This document shows, one piece after another, positions 14,470-21,876 of a stretch of 64,000 nucleotides of DNA. Origin of the DNA: Nakamurella multipartita DSM 44233. Its GTDB lineage: Bacteria > Actinomycetota > Actinomycetes > Mycobacteriales > Nakamurellaceae. Position 1 is the first letter of the stretch. Each line of letters opens with the position of its first letter. The notes under the pieces are model-generated. The model did not search any database, was not told the origin of the DNA, and was given only the letters and a program-made list of their open reading frames with translations. Where the stretch lies: the NCBI RefSeq assembly GCF_000024365.1, contig NC_013235.1, positions 1-64,000 of the forward strand, written 5' to 3'. Made by a program: the position numbers and the translations under genes.

Positions 14470-14616
14470 ATGAAGAAGATCCTGCTGCTGCTGGCGGTTC
14501 TCGGCGGCATCGCGTTCCTCGTCCAGCGGCGCCGGCAGGCGGCCGCGGCGGAGGCGGCGCTGTGGGACGAGGCGACCAAGCCCACCAGCACCGGCTACCC
14601 CGGTCCGGCCAGCTAA
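14470..14616 (+). CDS. DLW-39 family mini-protein
   Basis: This 48-residue protein begins MKKILLLLAVLGGIAFLVQ, one membrane segment, then RRRQAAAAEAALWDEATKP, which contains the family's conserved L-W-D/E-A motif. DLW-39 proteins are tiny actinobacterial membrane proteins of unknown role usually encoded beside the tRNA genes downstream of gyrA, exactly as here between tRNA-Ile and tRNA-Ala. An in-frame ATG at 14461 would add three residues; the 14470 start matches the usual MKK opening. Confidence 0.85.
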   Translation: MKKILLLLAVLGGIAFLVQRRRQAAAAEAALWDEATKPTSTGYPGPAS

Positions 14617-14659
14617 ACTTCCGACTCGCCGGGTCGGTCCGGATGGACCCGGCAAGCCC

Positions 14660-14732
14660 GGGGACGTAGCTCAATTGGCAGAGCACCGCCTTTGCAAGGC
14701 GGGGGTTGAGAGTTCGATTCTCTTCGTCTCCA
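14660..14732 (+). tRNA. tRNA-Ala (anticodon TGC)
   Basis: The 73-nt cloverleaf has acceptor GGGGACG (14660-14666) pairing with CGTCTCC (14725-14731, one G-T pair), D-loop TAGCTCAATTGGCAGAGC, anticodon arm CCGCC-TTTGCAA-GGCGG giving TGC, and T-loop GTTCGATTC. Discriminator is A14732; CCA is not encoded. Confidence 0.97.
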
Positions 14733-14766
14733 CCACGCGATCACCGGCTCGGCGAGCCGGCCGCTC

Positions 14767-15525
14767 TCAGCGTTCGACTTCGTCCAGCACGGCCCGCACG
14801 GCCTGTGGATCGTGCGCGAACCGGCCCAGGAACATCCCGTCGACCGCGTCGACGATGGTGGGCAACAGACCGGGTCCGGCGCTGCCGCCGTAGATCACCG
14901 CGGCGTCCGGGAACAGCGGGTCGGCCCGCAGATGCTCGCGCAGCGCGCCGCAGACCGCCCGAACGTGCTCCGGCGGGGCCGGGGTCGGCGCGCCGATGGC
15001 CCAGACCGGCTCGTAGGCCACGATCAGCCGGCCGCCGGTGCCGGCCGCCCGCGCCGGGGCCAGGGCCCGTTCCAGCTGATCCAGGCACACCTGGACGGCG
15101 AGCTCGGCCGGCCCCTGGTCGGGCTCGCCGACGCATTCCACCGGCGCCAGCCCGTGCCGCAGCGCCGCATGGGTCTTGCCGGCCACCATCTCGTCGGTCT
15201 CACCGAACAGCGACCGGCGTTCGGCGTGCCCCACCTCGGCCAGCGTGCAGCCGAGCTCGGCCAGCTCGGCCGCGCTGACCTCGCCGGTGAACGGTCCGGA
15301 GTCGGCCCAGTGCAGATCCTGGGCCCCGACCGCGATCCCGGCCGGCCGGGCGATCTCGACCACGGCCGGGATGCTGGGGAACGTCGGGATGACGAAGAAC
15401 TCGACGGCCCCGCTCACGGTCGCGGGATGCTCGGTGCAGATCGCCGCGACGGCCCGGACCCAGTCCAGGGTTTGCCGGTGCCCGAAGTACATCTTCAGGC
15501 TGGAGCCGATGAGCAGCCGCGCCAT
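14767..15525 (-). CDS. Triose-phosphate-isomerase family protein, possibly L-erythrulose-1-phosphate isomerase
   Basis: The 252-residue product is a TIM homologue: lysine segment SSLKMYFGH, electrophile motif GHAERRSLFGETD (His95 equivalent), catalytic glutamate in YEPVWAIG and the phosphate loop GGSAGPG. It departs from housekeeping TIM in the N-terminal motif (SLKMY instead of NWKMN) and near the C-terminus (FLGR instead of VGG). It is downstream of, and co-directional with, a RuBisCO-like gene, 36 bp apart. TIM homologues LerI/TpiA2/EryH isomerise erythrulose phosphates in erythritol and apiose pathways, and OiaX-type RuBisCO-like enzymes make L-erythrulose 1-phosphate; I infer that role here. 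The ordinary glycolytic TIM is the alternative. Confidence 0.8.
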   Translation of the reverse strand: MARLLIGSSLKMYFGHRQTLDWVRAVAAICTEHPATVSGAVEFFVIPTFPSIPAVVEIARPAGIAVGAQDLHWADSGPFTGEVSAAELAELGCTLAEVGHAERRSLFGETDEMVAGKTHAALRHGLAPVECVGEPDQGPAELAVQVCLDQLERALAPARAAGTGGRLIVAYEPVWAIGAPTPAPPEHVRAVCGALREHLRADPLFPDAAVIYGGSAGPGLLPTIVDAVDGMFLGRFAHDPQAVRAVLDEVER

Positions 15526-15561
15526 GAGCGTTTCCCTTCCTCGGATCGGACGGTGACCGGG

Positions 15562-16848
15562 TCAGACGGTGGTGCCGAACCGGTCCAGGGCGCGACCCAG
15601 CGCCGGGTGTTCCTGCCCGGCCTCCACGACCGATCGTCCGGCCATCACCGCGTCGATCGCCTGGCGCATGGCGTCGGCCCCGGCCGCCGCGCCATCCGGA
15701 TGCCCCTGGATCGCCCCGCCGGCACCCAGGATGATGTCCGGGCCCAACTCGTCGACGTAGGTCTGCACGGTCCCCGGGTGCACGCCACCGCCGACCACCG
15801 GGAAGGCCGGCGCGATGTGCGGTCGGCTCAGCTGCAGCTGCTGGACCATCTTCAGGTACTGCAACCGGCGCAGCGGGTAGCCGCCGTAGGGGGTGATGGT
15901 CAGCACCATGTCGCCGCCGGCCAGCCGCGGCAGCATGCCCAGGGCGATCGGCGCGGACAGGCCGGTGCCCGGGCCCTCGAAATACGGGGTCACCCCGGCG
16001 TAGTGGGCCAGGATGGGCACCCCGATCGACTCGGCCAAGCTCTGCAGGGAGCCGAAACCCGCACTCGCGTAGGCGATCATCACGGCCCGGGCGCCGGCAT
16101 CGACGGCCCGCCGGGCGGTGTCGAGCATCCGGTCGGGCCGATCGGTGACGTTGGGGATGTAGACCACGTCGCGGCCGGTGACGTCGCGGGCCCGGTCGGC
16201 GGCGGCCAGGTAGGCCTTGACCCGGTCGACCACCGGCGAGAACGGCGGGTTGCCCAGCAGCTCGTCGTCCTTGATCAGGTCGACCCCGCCCAGGGCGGTG
16301 TCGTAGAAGATCGCCGCGCCCTGCTCGGGGGTCAACCCGGTACAGGGCTTGATCATGTTCAGCACCAGCGGTCGGTCCCGCACCCCGACGAGCTCGCGGA
16401 CGCCCTCGATGCCGAACCGCGGGCCGACCAGCTCCTGGGCCAGCGAGTCCGGGATCTCGATGTCGACCAGCTTGGCCTGGACCGAGGTGGAGATGTCGTT
16501 GCCGATGCAGGTGGCCAGCATCATCGGGATGGACGCGCCGAAATTGACCGTCGGCAGGGCGATCTGGATGAAGTAGCCGCTGGTAGCCTCGGCCTGGGTG
16601 GACAGGTCGACCGGTGGGGCCTCGAGCACCTTGACCACCCGGCCGCGGTGCCGGTCGCGCATCTCGTCGGTCACCCCGGGCACCTCGATCCAGGTGCCGA
16701 TCGTCTGGCCGACCGCGTACCCGGCCGCCTTGCCCAGCACGTCCGCCTCGGCCGGCATGGACAGGTAGTAGGTGGCCAGCAGGTAGTCCGCCCCGCGGAT
16801 GGTCTCGCTGAGGCTGAACATGTCCCCGAACTTGCTGCGCGCAGGCAC
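15562..16848 (-). CDS. RuBisCO-like protein (form IV), possible 3-oxo-isoapionate-4-phosphate decarboxylase
   Basis: The 428-residue product has the RuBisCO N-terminal motif ADYLLATYYL and the active-site segments NMIKPCTGLTPE (Lys175 equivalent) and GGVDLIKDDELLGNPPFSP (carbamylated Lys201, Asp203, Glu204). The loop-6 lysine of true carboxylases is absent: GGDMVLTITPYGGY replaces the GTVVGKLEG region, and the phosphate-binding SGG is GGG. So it keeps metal-enolate chemistry but should not fix CO2. The following TIM-like gene points to the OiaX group of the apiose pathway; other RuBisCO-like activities are possible. GTG 16848 is preferred (GAAGGG 12-18 nt upstream) over ATG 16899, whose codons overlap a palindromic operator. 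Confidence 0.85.
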   Translation of the reverse strand: MPARSKFGDMFSLSETIRGADYLLATYYLSMPAEADVLGKAAGYAVGQTIGTWIEVPGVTDEMRDRHRGRVVKVLEAPPVDLSTQAEATSGYFIQIALPTVNFGASIPMMLATCIGNDISTSVQAKLVDIEIPDSLAQELVGPRFGIEGVRELVGVRDRPLVLNMIKPCTGLTPEQGAAIFYDTALGGVDLIKDDELLGNPPFSPVVDRVKAYLAAADRARDVTGRDVVYIPNVTDRPDRMLDTARRAVDAGARAVMIAYASAGFGSLQSLAESIGVPILAHYAGVTPYFEGPGTGLSAPIALGMLPRLAGGDMVLTITPYGGYPLRRLQYLKMVQQLQLSRPHIAPAFPVVGGGVHPGTVQTYVDELGPDIILGAGGAIQGHPDGAAAGADAMRQAIDAVMAGRSVVEAGQEHPALGRALDRFGTTV

Positions 16849-16888
16849 GACGGTGCAGTTCCCTTCGTTGATTCCCGTTGGCCAGACA

Positions 16889-16908
16889 TGTCTAGCCATG
16901 TCTAGACA
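16889..16908. promoter_or_regulatory. Palindromic operator in RLP/amidotransferase divergent region
   Basis: TGTCTAGACA (16899-16908) is a perfect 10-bp palindrome, preceded by the near copy TGTCTAGCCA (16889-16898), 10 bp or one helical turn apart. It resembles sites of GntR/HutC-type repressors (the DasR site core is TGGTCTAGACCA). It lies between the divergent RuBisCO-like gene and the amidotransferase at 16936, so one regulator could control both. No GntR gene is in this window. Confidence 0.55.
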
Positions 16909-16935
16909 GATAGCCTATCGATATCTTCGTCTCTC

Positions 16936-17670
16936 GTGAAGCCCTTCCTGCTCCTGGCCATCCGCGCCGAGCACGTCGCCGCCGACGACGAGTATGCGGC
17001 GATGCTGCGCCGGACCGGCCTGCCCGAGCACGAGCTGGTCCGGATCCGGCTGGAACGTCAGCCGTTGGGCGGGATCGACCTGGACGACTGGTCCGGCGTG
17101 ATTCTGGGCGGCGGGCCCTACCAGGCCAGCGATCCGCCGGAGACGAAATCGGCCACCCAGCACCGGGTGGAGGCCGAGCTCAGTGCCCTGCTGGACGAGG
17201 TCGTCGCGCGCGACTTCCCTTTCCTGGGTTGCTGTTACGGGATCGGCACGCTGGGCCGGCACCAGGGGGCCGTGGTCGACCGGACCTTCGGCGAACCCAT
17301 CGGCGGGATCCGGGTGCGCGTCAACGACGCGGGCCGCAGCGATCCGCTGCTGGCCGGCGCCGGTCCCGAATTCGGCGCCTACGTCGGGCACAAGGAGGCC
17401 ATCCGCGAGTTGCCAACGCACGCGGTGCCGCTCGCGTCCTCGGCTGATTGCCCGGTGCAGGCGTTCCGGGTCGGCACCCGCGTCTACGCCACCCAGTTCC
17501 ACCCCGAGCTGGACCTGGACGGACTGGCCACCCGGATCGAGGCGTATCGCTATGCCGGCTACTTCCCGCCCGAGGAGGCGGACGCGGTGCTGGCCGCCGC
17601 TCGGGCCAGCGGCATCACCCAGACCCCCAACCTGCTGGGCCGATTCGTCGAACTCTTCGCCCGGGACTGA
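16936..17670 (+). CDS. Class I glutamine amidotransferase domain protein
   Basis: The 244-residue product has the class I glutaminase fold: oxyanion motif VILGGGPYQASDP, nucleophile Cys in FLGCCYGIGTLG, and the catalytic His-Glu in ATQFHPELDLDG. It is a stand-alone GuaA-like glutaminase domain without synthetase part, so the amine acceptor or gamma-glutamyl substrate is unknown; such proteins often hydrolyse gamma-glutamyl compounds. The GTG start at 16936 leaves a short divergent promoter region shared with the RuBisCO-like gene. The next ORF starts 3 bp after its stop. Confidence 0.85.
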   Translation: MKPFLLLAIRAEHVAADDEYAAMLRRTGLPEHELVRIRLERQPLGGIDLDDWSGVILGGGPYQASDPPETKSATQHRVEAELSALLDEVVARDFPFLGCCYGIGTLGRHQGAVVDRTFGEPIGGIRVRVNDAGRSDPLLAGAGPEFGAYVGHKEAIRELPTHAVPLASSADCPVQAFRVGTRVYATQFHPELDLDGLATRIEAYRYAGYFPPEEADAVLAAARASGITQTPNLLGRFVELFARD

Positions 17671-17673
17671 CCG

Positions 17674-18018
17674 ATGGACCTGGCCGAACGGGTGGACCGG
17701 GCGGTGCGCCGGATGCCGCCGGGCGTGCGCGCGCTGACCGCCAGCCAGGGCGATCGCACCGTTGCCCACCACTGGTCGCCGCCGGAACCGACCGATCTGC
17801 GTTCGCTGACCAATGGGTATGGAATCTGGAGTTGCGGGGACGGACGGTACTTCGGTGACGGAACCGGCGGCCAGTACCTGGTCGTCGATCCGGAGCGGGA
17901 GCTCGCGGTCACCGTGCTGTCCGGCGATTCGCACATGGACGCCATCCAGGACGCTCTCGCCCCGCTGGTGCGGCGGGCGGCGCCGGCCGTCTCCCGCCCG
18001 CCCGGCGACGGTGGTTGA
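17674..18018 (+). pseudogene. Serine-hydrolase (beta-lactamase family) remnant with internal deletion
   Basis: This 114-residue ORF joins the two ends of a class C beta-lactamase/esterase-like serine hydrolase. Residues about 1-45 (MPPGVRALTASQGDRTVAHHW...DLRSLT) look like the segment leading to the SxxK nucleophile, and from about 47 (GYGIWSCGDGRYFGDGTGGQYLVVDPE) the sequence is the usual C-terminal strand region. The Lys of SxxK and the whole catalytic middle, roughly 200 residues in the family, are missing, with the join at SLT-N. The reading frame is intact, so a short protein may still be made, but not a hydrolase. It follows the amidotransferase by 3 bp. Confidence 0.6.
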
Positions 18019-18067
18019 CTGGCCGGGCAGCTGACCCAGCAAGGCCACCGACGTCCGAGGACGAGTC

Positions 18068-19756
18068 ATGTCTGACCCCATGAGCACCACCGATCCCAGC
18101 CGCCTGAACCGGGCTCAACGCCGGCGCAGCCTGGACCGGGCCACCGGCGACCAGTACGACGTGCTGGTCATCGGGGCGGGGGTGACCGGTGCCGGGTGCG
18201 CCCTGGACGCCGCGACCCGCGGCCTGCGGGTGGTGCTGGTCGAGGCCGGGGACATCGCCATCGGCACCTCGTCGCGGTCCGGCAAGATCTTCCACGGCGG
18301 GCTGCGCTATCTCGAGCAGTACAACTTCGGCCTGGTCGCGCACGCCATCGTCGAGCGGGACCTGCAGGTCAAGACCCTGAGCCCGCACCTGACCCGGCCC
18401 GAGCCGTTCCTGTATCCGCTGAGCAAGCACTGGGAGCGCCCGTACGCCGGGGCCGGGATCCTGCTGTACGACATCTTCGGCCTGCGCGGCCGCGGCGTGC
18501 CGCGGCACCGGCACCTGACCCGCGGCGGGGTGATCCGGCACGCCCCGTCGATGGATCCGGACGTGATCACCGGCGGCATCCAGTACTACGACGTGCGGAT
18601 GGACGACGCCCGGCACACCCTGACCGTCGTGCGCACCGCGGCCGCCTTCGGCGCCGAGGTCATCACCGACGCACCGGTCGTCGAGCTGCTCACCGCCGGC
18701 GACCAGGTCGTCGGCGCGGTGATCACCGACGGGCCGGGCGGGGCCCGGCACGAGATCCGGGCGAAGGTCGTCGTCAACGCCGCCGGCTCGTGGGCCGCCG
18801 ACCTGCAACAGCTGGCCGGGCGGCACACGTTCGACGTGCAGCCGTCCAAGGGCGTGCACCTGCTGCTGCGGGGCGACGCCATCGACGCCGCCACCGGGAT
18901 CCTGGCCCGGGCCAGCGATTCGGTGATCATCGCCCGCCGCTGGTGGGACTACTGGCTGGTCGGCACCACCGACACGCCCTGGGACGGTGATCGGGGCTCG
19001 CCCCGTCCCGAGGTCGACGACGTCGAGTACCTGCTGCGCGAGCTCAACCACTTCCTGCGCCGCAAGGTGCAGCCGGACGATGTGCTCGGGGTCTACGCCG
19101 GGGTCCGGCCGCTGCTCCGGCCGGTGGCGACGGGCGCCGACACCGACACGACGTCGGCGCTGTCCCGGGACCACTCGGTGATGCCCGGCCCGGACGGCCT
19201 GATCACCATCGTCGGCGGCAAGTACACGACCTACCGGTTGATGGCCCAGGACACCATCGACGCGGCGGTGGCCACCGGCCGGCTCGGTGACGTCCCGGCC
19301 GGCATCACCACGACGACCCCGCTGCTCGGCGCGGCCGGCTGGGCCGGGTTGCGCAACCGGGTCGGCGCCCTGGCCGCCGAGCACGGCCTGAGCGCCGCGC
19401 AGATCGAGCGGCTGCTGAGCCGGTACGGCAATCAGATCCACGACGTGCTGGCCGCGGGCGCCGACGACCCCGCGCTGATCGTCCCGCGGCCGGACTGGGC
19501 CGGGTACCTGCCGGCCGAGCTGCGGTATGCGGTGACCGCCGAGGGCGCGCTGACCCTGACCGACGTGATGATGCGGCGGACGCACCTGGCCATCGAACTG
19601 CCCGACGGCGGCCACGACGCCGCACCGGCGGTGGCCGAACTGCTGCGGCCGGTGGCCGGCTGGGACGGGCCCGCGGCGGACCGCCAGGTGGCCGCCTACC
19701 GGGCGGCGGTCGCGGCCGACCGAGAGGCGCTGCACACCGTGCAGGCCGGCCGCTGA
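18068..19756 (+). CDS. glpD: FAD-dependent glycerol-3-phosphate dehydrogenase (GlpD family)
   Basis: GlpD oxidises glycerol 3-phosphate to dihydroxyacetone phosphate at the membrane, passing electrons to quinone. The 562-residue product has the FAD-binding motif VLVIGAGVTGAGCALDAATRG (about 32-52), the substrate segment SSRSGKIFHGGLRYLE, and VGGKYTTYRLMAQDTID near the end of the FAD domain, plus the C-terminal helical domain. Length and order are normal. The start ATG 18068 follows CGAGGACGAG. Because a TIM-like and RuBisCO-like pair lies upstream, an erythritol-phosphate dehydrogenase (EryB, a GlpD homologue) is a minor alternative. Confidence 0.9.
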   Translation: MSDPMSTTDPSRLNRAQRRRSLDRATGDQYDVLVIGAGVTGAGCALDAATRGLRVVLVEAGDIAIGTSSRSGKIFHGGLRYLEQYNFGLVAHAIVERDLQVKTLSPHLTRPEPFLYPLSKHWERPYAGAGILLYDIFGLRGRGVPRHRHLTRGGVIRHAPSMDPDVITGGIQYYDVRMDDARHTLTVVRTAAAFGAEVITDAPVVELLTAGDQVVGAVITDGPGGARHEIRAKVVVNAAGSWAADLQQLAGRHTFDVQPSKGVHLLLRGDAIDAATGILARASDSVIIARRWWDYWLVGTTDTPWDGDRGSPRPEVDDVEYLLRELNHFLRRKVQPDDVLGVYAGVRPLLRPVATGADTDTTSALSRDHSVMPGPDGLITIVGGKYTTYRLMAQDTIDAAVATGRLGDVPAGITTTTPLLGAAGWAGLRNRVGALAAEHGLSAAQIERLLSRYGNQIHDVLAAGADDPALIVPRPDWAGYLPAELRYAVTAEGALTLTDVMMRRTHLAIELPDGGHDAAPAVAELLRPVAGWDGPAADRQVAAYRAAVAADREALHTVQAGR

Positions 19757-19760
19757 CCGG

Positions 19761-19784
19761 ACCTGAATCGGGAACCTGAATCGG
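19761..19784. repeat. Tandem 11-bp repeat between convergent glpD and amidase
   Basis: ACCTGAATCGG occurs at 19761-19771 and 19774-19784. The pair is bracketed by GACCGG (19755-19760) and CCGGTC (19792-19797), which could form a weak shared terminator hairpin for the two convergent genes. No T-run is present. Confidence 0.4.
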
Positions 19785-19820
19785 AGTCCGACCGGTCACC
19801 GATGGGTCCGGCGCCGCCGG

Positions 19821-21164
19821 TCAGGCGGGCCGCCAGGCTCGTTCCAGGGCCGCGGCGACGTCCAGCACGCCGCGCTCGGCCACCCGAACGCCGACGACCT
19901 GCACGCCGATCGGCAGCCCGTCCACCGGCGCCGGGACCGACACCGCCGGCCAGCCGGTCAGGTTGAACGGGGAATTGAGGGCGAGCAGGGCCGGCCGGAC
20001 CGGCACGTCGGTCCCGTCGATCCGGGTGGTCGGGGCGCCGATCGGGGTGGCCCGGATGCGGGTGGTCGGGAGCACCAGCACGTCGACCCCACCCCCACCG
20101 GCCCCCCCGCCGGCGCCGTCGAGCGCGGCCCGCAGCGCAGCCACCAGCCGGTGGCGCGTGCGCTGCGCCCCGATGTACTCCCGGGCCGGCCGGTCGGCGA
20201 AGCCGAGCAGCCGTTCGCGGATGAGCGGCTGGTAGTCCTGTCCTCGCTCGGCCAACCATCCGGCGTGCGTGGTGTAGGCCTCGTTGCCGACGATCACCGG
20301 GTAGGCCGCGACCAGCTCCTCGATCATCGGGGTGCGCACCGCCACCGGTTCGGCGCCGGCCGCGGCCAGCACCTCGACCGCGGCCGTGGCCCACGGGTCG
20401 ATGGCCGGATCGGCCGCCCGCCAGTAGTCGTCGACGAGCACGCCGACCCGCAGTCCGGCGATCCGGGCCCCGGCGTCCGCGGTTCCGCCCAGCACCGACC
20501 AGGCCAGCTGCGCCGCGGCGACGTCGGTGGTCAGGAACCCGACGTGGTCCAGGGACTCGGCCAGCGGGAACACCCCGTGGGTGCTCAACCGGCCGTACGT
20601 CGGCTTGAGCCCGACCACGCCGCACAGCGCGGCCGGCGTCCGGACGCTGCAGCCGGTGTCGGTGCCCAGCGCCAGCGGCAGGTAACCGGCGGCCACCGCG
20701 GCCGCCGATCCGGACGACGAGCCCCCGGTGATCCGGGTCGGATCGTGCGGGTTGTGCGCGGGCCCGGTGGCGGCCGCGTCGCCGGTGGGACCGTGCGCGA
20801 ACTCCTGGGTGTGCATCTTGGCGACGACGATCGCACCCGCCGCCCGCAGCGCCGCGACCACCGGGGCGTCGGCGTCGGCCGGCGGTGCGTCGTCGAGCAC
20901 GTGCGACCCGCAGCGCGTCGGCAGGCCCTGCACGTCAATGAGATCCTTGACCCCGACGGCGATTCCGTGCAGCGGGCCACGCCAGTGCCCCTGGGCCGCC
21001 TCATCGGCCAGCCGGCTCGCCTGGGCCCGGGCCCGGTCGGCGTTCAGGGTGATCACCGTGTTCAACCGGTCCCCGGACAGGCGAGCGAGCACGTCGTCGA
21101 CGTGCTCGGTCGGTGACAGCTCACCGGAGCGGAAGGCGGCCCCGAGGCCGACGAGGTCGTTCAT
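19821..21164 (-). CDS. Amidase signature family protein
   Basis: Amidase-signature enzymes hydrolyse amides with a Ser-cisSer-Lys triad. The 447-residue product has the Lys motif GVKDLIDVQGLPT (about 75), the Gly/Ser-rich core GGSSSGSAAAVAAG and the nucleophile segment GTDTGCSVRTPAALCG. In nearly all members the last motif reads GTDTGGS; here the residue before the catalytic Ser is Cys, an unusual change that may affect activity. Start ATG 21164 is chosen because GTGGGGG lies just upstream and the longer frame adds non-family sequence. The substrate is unknown; GatA is unlikely because GatB/GatC are absent. Confidence 0.85.
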   Translation of the reverse strand: MNDLVGLGAAFRSGELSPTEHVDDVLARLSGDRLNTVITLNADRARAQASRLADEAAQGHWRGPLHGIAVGVKDLIDVQGLPTRCGSHVLDDAPPADADAPVVAALRAAGAIVVAKMHTQEFAHGPTGDAAATGPAHNPHDPTRITGGSSSGSAAAVAAGYLPLALGTDTGCSVRTPAALCGVVGLKPTYGRLSTHGVFPLAESLDHVGFLTTDVAAAQLAWSVLGGTADAGARIAGLRVGVLVDDYWRAADPAIDPWATAAVEVLAAAGAEPVAVRTPMIEELVAAYPVIVGNEAYTTHAGWLAERGQDYQPLIRERLLGFADRPAREYIGAQRTRHRLVAALRAALDGAGGGAGGGGVDVLVLPTTRIRATPIGAPTTRIDGTDVPVRPALLALNSPFNLTGWPAVSVPAPVDGLPIGVQVVGVRVAERGVLDVAAALERAWRPA

Positions 21165-21230
21165 GGCCCCCACTGTGCCCGATGGTCCCCGGGCTGGTCC
21201 CGCGTGGGCCCGATCGCTGGGCGCCGTGTT

Positions 21231-21250
21231 CATCGTGAAACATCGTGAAA
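21231..21250. repeat. Perfect tandem decamer CATCGTGAAA x2
   Basis: CATCGTGAAA is repeated head-to-tail at 21231-21240 and 21241-21250, between the divergently read amidase and the hypothetical gene at 21457. The surrounding gap (21165-21456, 292 bp) becomes noticeably AT-richer from about 21370. A direct-repeat operator is possible. Confidence 0.45.
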
Positions 21251-21456
21251 CGGTTCGCCCCGGACTGGTTCGCCCGGCCGGCGCCCGCCCGGGCGGGGGC
21301 CCTCCGTCGCCGCACATCCGCACCGCCGACCCGGCCACAGGTTGCTGTGACGAGGGCAACAGGCGGTTCACCCAGGAGAAACATTCCCGTATTCGTCCGA
21401 AAGCGATTCTCGTTCACTCTGAATCGGAAGACGAGATGTCACGAAAGGGGCAACCC

Positions 21457-21855
21457 GTGAACGTGCCGGAGAATTCGAACGAGCAAGGTCTTCCGTCGAT
21501 GGTCGCCGAGCCGATCGGTGAGGCAAAAAGCAGTGGGCTCAGCGCCTTTGGTCGTTCCGTCCCCGGTTCGACGAGCCCGGTCCCGGCCGCGGAATCCGCG
21601 ACCGGACGGCCGGCCGACCGGCCGCGCCAGTTACGCATCGGGGACCGGGTTCGGTCATTCGTCGACGATGTCTGCGTGAGTGTCGGGCTGACCGGATTGG
21701 TGGTCAATGTGGCCCCCCCGCGTTATGGCGCGCCGGCCCGGGCCCGAATCCTGTGGGACAACGAGACCGTCTCCATGGCCGATGCCCACACCTTCGAGGT
21801 CCTCGTCGAGGGCGAGGCGACCGCGGCCCAGGACGACGACTCCCGCGTCGCCTGA
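21457..21855 (+). CDS. Hypothetical small protein with SH3-like C-terminal segment
   Basis: I do not recognise this 132-residue product. Residues 1-60 are disordered and Ser/Pro/Ala-rich; from about 62 (LRIGDRVRSFVDDVCVSVGLTGLVVNV...ARILWDNETVSMADAHTFEVL) it looks like a small beta-barrel of SH3/KOW type that reads as a binding domain. GTG 21457 has AAAGGGG at 21444-21450; an in-frame ATG at 21436 with GGAAG is an alternative. The 5' third is less GC-rich than neighbouring genes, hinting at recent origin or transfer. Confidence 0.55.
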   Translation: MNVPENSNEQGLPSMVAEPIGEAKSSGLSAFGRSVPGSTSPVPAAESATGRPADRPRQLRIGDRVRSFVDDVCVSVGLTGLVVNVAPPRYGAPARARILWDNETVSMADAHTFEVLVEGEATAAQDDDSRVA

Positions 21856-21876
21856 CCCCACAGGTAGCGTCGGGCG

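Noticed and set aside
15562-16848. True carbon-fixing RuBisCO large subunit
   Set aside because: The loop-6 lysine is missing and no small subunit or phosphoribulokinase is nearby.
21165-21371. N-terminal extension of the amidase to 21371
   Set aside because: The extra residues are not amidase-like, and ATG 21164 is preceded by a suitable G-rich site.
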